DNA of 64,000 bases, taken from Streblospio benedicti. Taxonomy: Eukaryota; Annelida; Polychaeta; Spionida; Spionidae. A program made the position numbers and the translations under genes. The notes beneath the pieces are model-generated. The model did not search any database and was not told the DNA's origin. It worked only from the letters and a program-made list of their open reading frames with translations. The stretch lies in NCBI GenBank assembly GCA_019095985.1, contig CM032664.1:56219074-56283073 (forward strand), in the 5' to 3' direction. Each line of letters starts with the position of its first letter. Within the stretch, counting starts at the first letter, position 1. This document shows, piece by piece, positions 58,629 through 64,000 of the stretch.

Positions 58629-60003
58629 GAAGTTGGCATGAAACAGCACCTGAAAAGCTTCTCTAAATCCTATGTAAAATATAAACAAAAGGTTTCGGCC
58701 ATGACAGATTTTTTTCACCGGATTTAGAGGGGGTTTAAGTGTTAGATAATCACCTTGGATCTTGCATTTTGTGAGTGATTATCTGACTTAATACATAGTT
58801 TTAAACACTCAACACTTCGAATTATTGAGTAATTCATTGAACAAACACCCCCGTGACATGGTTTCGTGATGACATTTAACAATGATTTAACTGTGCCACG
58901 ATATAAATACATTTGAATATATGTGTCCATAATTTAGACATAACTTTACAAATGTATTTAGGACATAAAGCAAACATGGCAATGTGATTTTAACTTGCAA
59001 ACATATCACAACTTAACCTTAATAATCAGTACATTAGGGGTCCGTTCGGACCCCATGGGTATACTTTTTGTGATAGATTTCTATCCGTCTGGTATTTTTT
59101 TTCTTCTTCTTGTGTCAATGTCGATTTTATAAAGTTTTTAGAAAGGTATCACACTTCATGCAAATGAACTCTTCCATTTAATTATCGCCCACACACCAAA
59201 ATAATCAAAACGTGTGCAATATCAATCCTAAGATTAATATAGGTAGTCAATACAGCGGCAATTAATATGGCACATCAATACCTGAAACAATCCTAATTCA
59301 TTTCATATGATGTATAGTAGTAGAGAGATACTCACATTTCATTGTTGAAACACAATATTTTTTACTCCTTAGTAATGTTTATTTTTTCTCTATAATTGAT
59401 TGTTTTTAAATGGATGAGGATGGTCATAATAAGGATGAGACGGTATCTGGGTATAATGGGAAAATGCAAAGAAAGGACAAATCATAAAAAAGGTATGGCT
59501 AAGTTGTTTTCCTTTGTCAATTCAATTCTAGACTATACACGGCTTAGCAATTCTGGACCACGCATGTTTTTTCATGTTATTGAGAAATAATCTCAAGACA
59601 TATATCATTTACATCTATAGCATTAGCAATTTTAATCAGCACGTTTTAAAATGCATTTTAAATGATTCAGATGATGATAATATGCTTTGAACTCAATGGT
59701 ATGAGGTATGATGAAGTAATAGTAATGGGCAGATTGGGCACCCACAAGCCATTTGAACACACAACTTTTACAAAACATTCTGTCCTAACCAGTGACCAAG
59801 AATGATTTAAAATGAAAGTCATAAAAAACTAAAAACATGGCCTGTGTCTTAAATATCAATTCACATGAAACAGAATTGTCAAAATCAAATATCCAACCAG
59901 AGTGTAAAAGATTAAAGTGTGAAAACCTATTCTGCAACAAGCAATAATGATGACATTGTTTTGCAATCAGACAATCAATTGAATATGTATTCAGATAACT
60001 CTA

Positions 60004-60262
60004 CATTCACGCCAGGTCATTGGCAGCAGCCTCTTCACACTATATGGTCTTTCTCAACCCCCCAGGGAGCATGCAGCATGTCAGGGGAGCAAGCATGTCA
60101 TCGCAACCATGGAGTAGACGTGTTTTTCCAACCAATATTATCATTCATTTGTCTAATCTGTATCTATTTAACGTGAAGATGTCACAGACTATAGTGTGTT
60201 AATGGAATCACAACCATGACCTTCTATTCACGAGACCAACTCCCTATCCACTCAGTCGCAGG
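60004..60262 (-). mobile_element. tRNA-derived SINE, copy 2
   Basis: Reverse-orientation partner of 49471-49793. Shared blocks are CATTCACGCCAGGTCATTGGCA, TTCTCAACCCCCCAGGGAGCAT and, at the tRNA-like head, GACTGAGTGGATAGGGAGTTGG (read on the minus strand). The middle has diverged. Confidence 0.7.
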
Positions 60263-60595
60263 AGCACATATATATGTAATTAATGTTTTAGGTGGTGTAA
60301 CTACTTTTAATTTCAATTAAATGCTACTGTCATGTTACAGATGATGTTAGTATATTAATTGAATTTAAATTATACATGTACATTACTGTGAATATTTCTG
60401 TTTTCTCAACATTTACCATTTATAATTAAATGTTGTTGAAAAAATCGGTGCTTTCTTAATTACTCCAGTGGCTACGATGGGTTGAGCATACATGTGAGGT
60501 CCCCTAAATCACCTTTGATATTTTATAACTAGGGGTCCTACAGTGTAAAAAAAATTGGGTGGTTCGTTGTCACCCCGGCAATAAGTGAGAAATTC

Positions 60596-62825
60596 AAGAT
60601 GGCCGCTGCAATGGTGGCTGGCACATAAAAAGTGTTATATCTTCCTTGATATTGAAGATAGAAACATGATTCCGGTGTCTAAGGGTATGTGTGTGATAGT
60701 GAGGAATACATTGATGTAGGAAGAAACTGAGTCAACCCAGAAATAAGTGAGTAAAATAAGATGGCTGTCAAAATGGCCGCTCATTCAAACATAATTTATT
60801 ATTGCCTCTTGATTCTGGTGTTTTCATTAGAACTAGCTACCTACAATGATGTCAAATTATAATGAATACATGTGTGTTGCAATTTTAACATACATAATGA
60901 TCATAACTGGTATCAAAATAATAAAAGAACAATATCGATGACTGTTATCATACTTTGACTACACAAGATATTGTAAAGGTACTCCATCATCTTACATTGG
61001 TATACTCTAACATTCTATACGTATCCAGTCGTCACCCTTAAAGTTCAAACACCACTTTCTATAGTGTAACTGCAAGTTTTAAGACAGATGTGGGTTTTTG
61101 CAATCATTCAAGAGAGTGCACGTACAGTATACACAACATGGTTGACTGGCATTACAGCATGGACACTTCTTTGTAGCACATTTGCCACAATTACAGAATA
61201 ATAAGTCATCCAGAAAAAAGTATATTAGTTGTTTCTTGCTTTCATGATACCCTCATCATCCCTGTAAAATCCAAACTTGATTGGATCTATAATGGAATTT
61301 GTTAAGCATTTAATTTGGACATGTGTTGCATAAAATGCTGTTCCATAGAATGTGCATAATATACGAGTTTTTGTTGAATTTGATGTTCGTGGCAAATCTG
61401 TATATGTCTTCTTGGTTTGGTAGTACATGCAATACTGTAACTGATCCAGTGTCTGTACAGTATATGAGGCTTAAAAGCCGGAGAAGAAAGTGTTCTACCT
61501 TACTGAAATCAATATCATCAACATTGACTTCAAATATCACAAGATAATGATTTGTTAGCATCAATATTCATCATATGAAGAAGGAAGAAACCTACTCAGA
61601 TGCTTCTCTTGTCCATAACAAGCGACGGTTCTGTGGACCTTCTACCTGCTTCAGGCTCTGGGGGCAAAGTGCGACGAACATTGTTGTTTGGCACTCTGCT
61701 TCCATGTTGAGTCACGTGATGGGTGGAATTCCCAGTCACGTGTGGAAGTTTTGTCAGAACTGGTGGGACCGCCTTGCATTGGTTCAGATTGAGGGCAGAT
61801 TTATGTGGGACGATCTTCAGGGCTTCAAGAGTTTGTTTTTCGGTTGCAATTCTCTTCCAGTCCAATAATTCTCATATCTTCCTTGGTAAACTGAACCCAG
61901 TTCTGACAAAACGTATACATGTGACTGGGAATTTTACCCATCACGTGACTCAATACTCGTGATAGTAGATGATCCATGATGAATCTGTTCATAAAGCTGA
62001 ATATTGGTTAGTCCAGTGATACCTGTCCCACTTATGACTACCTCAGTACACGACAAATTTGGTTTCAACAAATTTGAAAATGATCAATCAAAACAGATTT
62101 ATCATATCTCTTTCGACTTGAGAGACGGGTCAACGGAACCCAATTGATTTGAACGTTTTGAGTTGATGTCTATGGTAGTACTGGTAGTACTCAATCGTTT
62201 AGAGATAAACCTGATATTTCTAAACGCAACATACAATTCCACCCCTTGTTCTTCTATCGCAAATATCTGTACACCTATTTCAGAAGGCATTATTGCATAC
62301 TTCACAATCATTTACAATGTACATGTTTTTTTTATGAAGGTTTGTGTAGGTAATGATGTCAGATAGCTTACTTTCCTTTGAACTAATATCTGCTCTGTTA
62401 GATTCATGATATAGATAATTCACTATTCTCAGATGAGAGTAAGCTTAACTTCCTGTGTATCTTTGTGGTACCTTGTGTAGTCAAATTTTGATAACAGTCA
62501 CTGATATCGTTGTCATTTTGTCATTTTAGTACCAGTTATGATATAATATACAAATGTATGTCACAATTGTAACATATATGTATTTGTTATACTTTGACTA
62601 TCATTGTAAGTTGCTGGTTTTATTAAAAACACCAGAATCATTGTTTAGTCTTGATTATGAAGGGCGTTAATAAATTGTGTTTGATTGAGTGGCCATTTTG
62701 ACAGCCATCTTCTTTTACTCATTTATTTCCAGGTTGATTCAGTTTTTTCCAATATCAATGGATTCCTCACCATCACAAACATACTCTTAGACACCAGTAT
62801 CATGTTTCTATCGCGGCGGCCATCT
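60596..62825 (-). mobile_element. Inverted-repeat-bounded unit with CXC-tail reading frame
   Basis: The left arm 60596-60967 and right arm 62472-62825 are inverted repeats of about 355-370 bp at moderate-to-high identity; the left arm has a ~45-base insertion near its outer end. The ~1.5 kb between them carries, on the minus strand, fragments of a protein: VEHFLLRLLSLIYCTDTGSV (near 61500), a FYRDDEGIM segment (near 61260), then DDLLFCNCGKCATKKCPCCN (near 61215-61155) and a Cys-rich end CCVYCTCTLLNDCKNP with a stop near 61090. The C.C...C.T..C.C spacing recalls tesmin/CXC-type Cys-rich tails found in multi-copy uncharacterised invertebrate proteins. Frames change several times, so the copy is decayed. 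Mobile status is inferred from the flanking arms. Confidence 0.5.
61705..61951. mobile_element. Hairpin element inside the CXC-tail unit
   Basis: The arms 61705-61766 and 61887-61951 are inverted repeats of about 62 bp beginning TTGAGTCACGTGATGGGT, with an internal CCCAGTCACGTG block and a GTTTTGTCAGAACTGG inner end. The loop is about 120 bp. No clear target duplication. Confidence 0.55.
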
Positions 62826-64000
62826 CGCTATTAAGCTGTCTAAATAGTCTTTCTTATATATCAAAACTATACCTCTCATGAGCGTATGCTTTACTGATAC
62901 CCATACTGTTTTCATGTTTATGCAGTGTGTTTCAGGTAGTCTCCTACTTGCATGGAATGTCCAAGGTCCACTTAGTTTATGCGGGTATCATTTAATCGAG
63001 GTTATTTTCAATAGGGCAAGAAAGTGAAATGTGGAAGCTGAGCGATAATAGGCCATTATTGCGCAATTCCGTTCATCGTGGATTCATGAAAAAAACAACT
63101 GGTCGCATATACAGTGAGTGGCGTGAGTATAATCTGTTGATCTCTTTCGGCTGGAGGTATTACTGACCCATTTTTGGGCTTGTTGCGTGTTTTCTTTCAC
63201 ATATCGTTTTATTATTTATTATGGCATTATCCATCACATACTTGGAGTAATTACACCCCAAATAATTATTAAAATGATCAATATTTAGTCTCAATCACCC
63301 AGAATCTTGTACACTTGCCACCTAATATCAGCCTGGGTGCCCAAGGCTACTGCGTACTGTGAACTCCTATCATCGCCTGCTATATCTATAAAGTAGACTT
63401 TTTAGTGTCGTGTATGAAAGGGGTTGTTTGGCCCTCTCTACACGCTCCAGGAAGGGGGGTACTGGCGGGCCTCGTCTAGTTGGGACTCCCGCTGTGCAGC
63501 CGCCTCGTCTCTGGCCACTGGGAGCTGTCGTCACGTCACGCCGTCTCCGTCATGCCTGCTGCTCACCTGCTGCCTGCTTGTTGTGGGATGTAGCTCGGCG
63601 GGGATCACAGGCAGTGTGTGATACTATGCTTGTTGATTGTTGATAAGACCAACAGCTAGACTGCACACTTTTATTACCATTCGCTTGAGTGAAAGGACTC
63701 GGTGGTTTAGCCTAGTCTTTCATCTCAGCCCGTGATGATGTGAGCATGCTGGCTGCGAGTTATATAGTGCCTTCCCACATACCAGCGATCACGTGATCAT
63801 CCCAGCTTGAGATGCTCTCCTATTTTGGAGACCCTACTGGCTCGCCAGGCCGTCGGCAGCGGTAGCCTGGTGACATGACTAATTCCCGCGGCCCAGCGGC
63901 CACCTCTATCGCCGCTTTCGACATGTCGCCTCAAGGTCACACACCGTAGCACTGTCTTCTAAGATTAACCCTTTAGCCGCTGCTATGTCATGGTAACATC
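62826..64000. other. Unassigned right end, GC-richer after 63400
   Basis: From about 63430 to 63960 the sequence is clearly more GC-rich than its surroundings, with CTGCTGCTCACCTGC and CGGCCCAGCGGCCAC stretches. The open frames there (65-77 codons) are unrecognised. It could be a promoter or 5' exon of a gene beyond the window, or a repeat. Confidence 0.3.

Larger units (their letters stand above)
57650..60003. other. Intergenic DNA with simple and dispersed repeats
   Basis: 57720-58060 is less AT-rich with an 81-residue open frame of no recognisable homology. It is followed by a CAAA/CAAG repeat (58262-58358) and the dispersed repeat at 58438-58628. A short perfect hairpin GGGGTCCG-TT-CGGACCCC sits at 59037-59054. 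No gene recognised. Confidence 0.45.

Noticed and set aside
63410-63643. GC-rich frames at the right end as a first exon
   Set aside because: No recognisable protein and no donor I trust; evidence too thin, so kept only as an unassigned region.

Overview
This is a 64 kb piece of an animal nuclear genome. It is AT-rich, with split genes, GT-AG introns of about 0.1-4 kb, AATAAA signals and many short mobile-element relics. The proteins are clearly metazoan. Gene content, intron style and repeat load suggest a marine invertebrate (non-vertebrate deuterostome or lophotrochozoan), but the sequence alone does not fix the phylum. A 100-N scaffold gap lies at 46785-46884.

Layout. (1) 1-589 is the 3' part of a large unrecognised coding exon with a clean donor. 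(2) 590-10461 is non-coding and holds a Penelope-type inverted-repeat relic with a hammerhead-like core (5701-6940) and smaller repeats. (3) 10462-26300, plus strand: a cyclic nucleotide-binding-domain gene (CNBD2-like), 15 exons seen, with a His-rich N-terminus; the exon that should carry the phosphate-binding cassette was not found. One intron holds a Penelope-like element with 204-bp inverted terminal repeats. (4) 28320-30690, minus strand: two abutting LINE fragments. (5) 33515-41031, plus: SELENBP1 (methanethiol oxidase family), 11 exons, 495 aa. Ser stands where human has the selenium-linked Cys57, and exons 2-3 are strikingly GC-rich. (6) 45306-52062, plus: cyclin H (CCNH), 10 exons, 326 aa, with exons 2-4 present twice around the gap, probably an assembly or haplotype artefact. 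(7) 53885-55126, minus: intronless DAP3/MRPS29, 413 aa. (8) 56540-64000: a LINE fragment, a SINE copy, and an inverted-repeat-bounded 2.2 kb unit (60596-62825) holding a degraded reading frame that ends in a Cys-rich CXC-like tail.

The host genes are independent housekeeping or ciliary/sperm-type genes: mitochondrial translation (DAP3), CDK-activating kinase/TFIIH (CCNH), sulfur metabolism (SELENBP1) and cyclic-nucleotide signalling (CNBD2-like). No operon-like logic links them. The less ordinary material is the mobile-element layer: Penelope-type relics with inverted terminal repeats and ribozyme-like cores, several hairpin MITE families (one touching a CCNH splice donor), and the CXC-tail unit.
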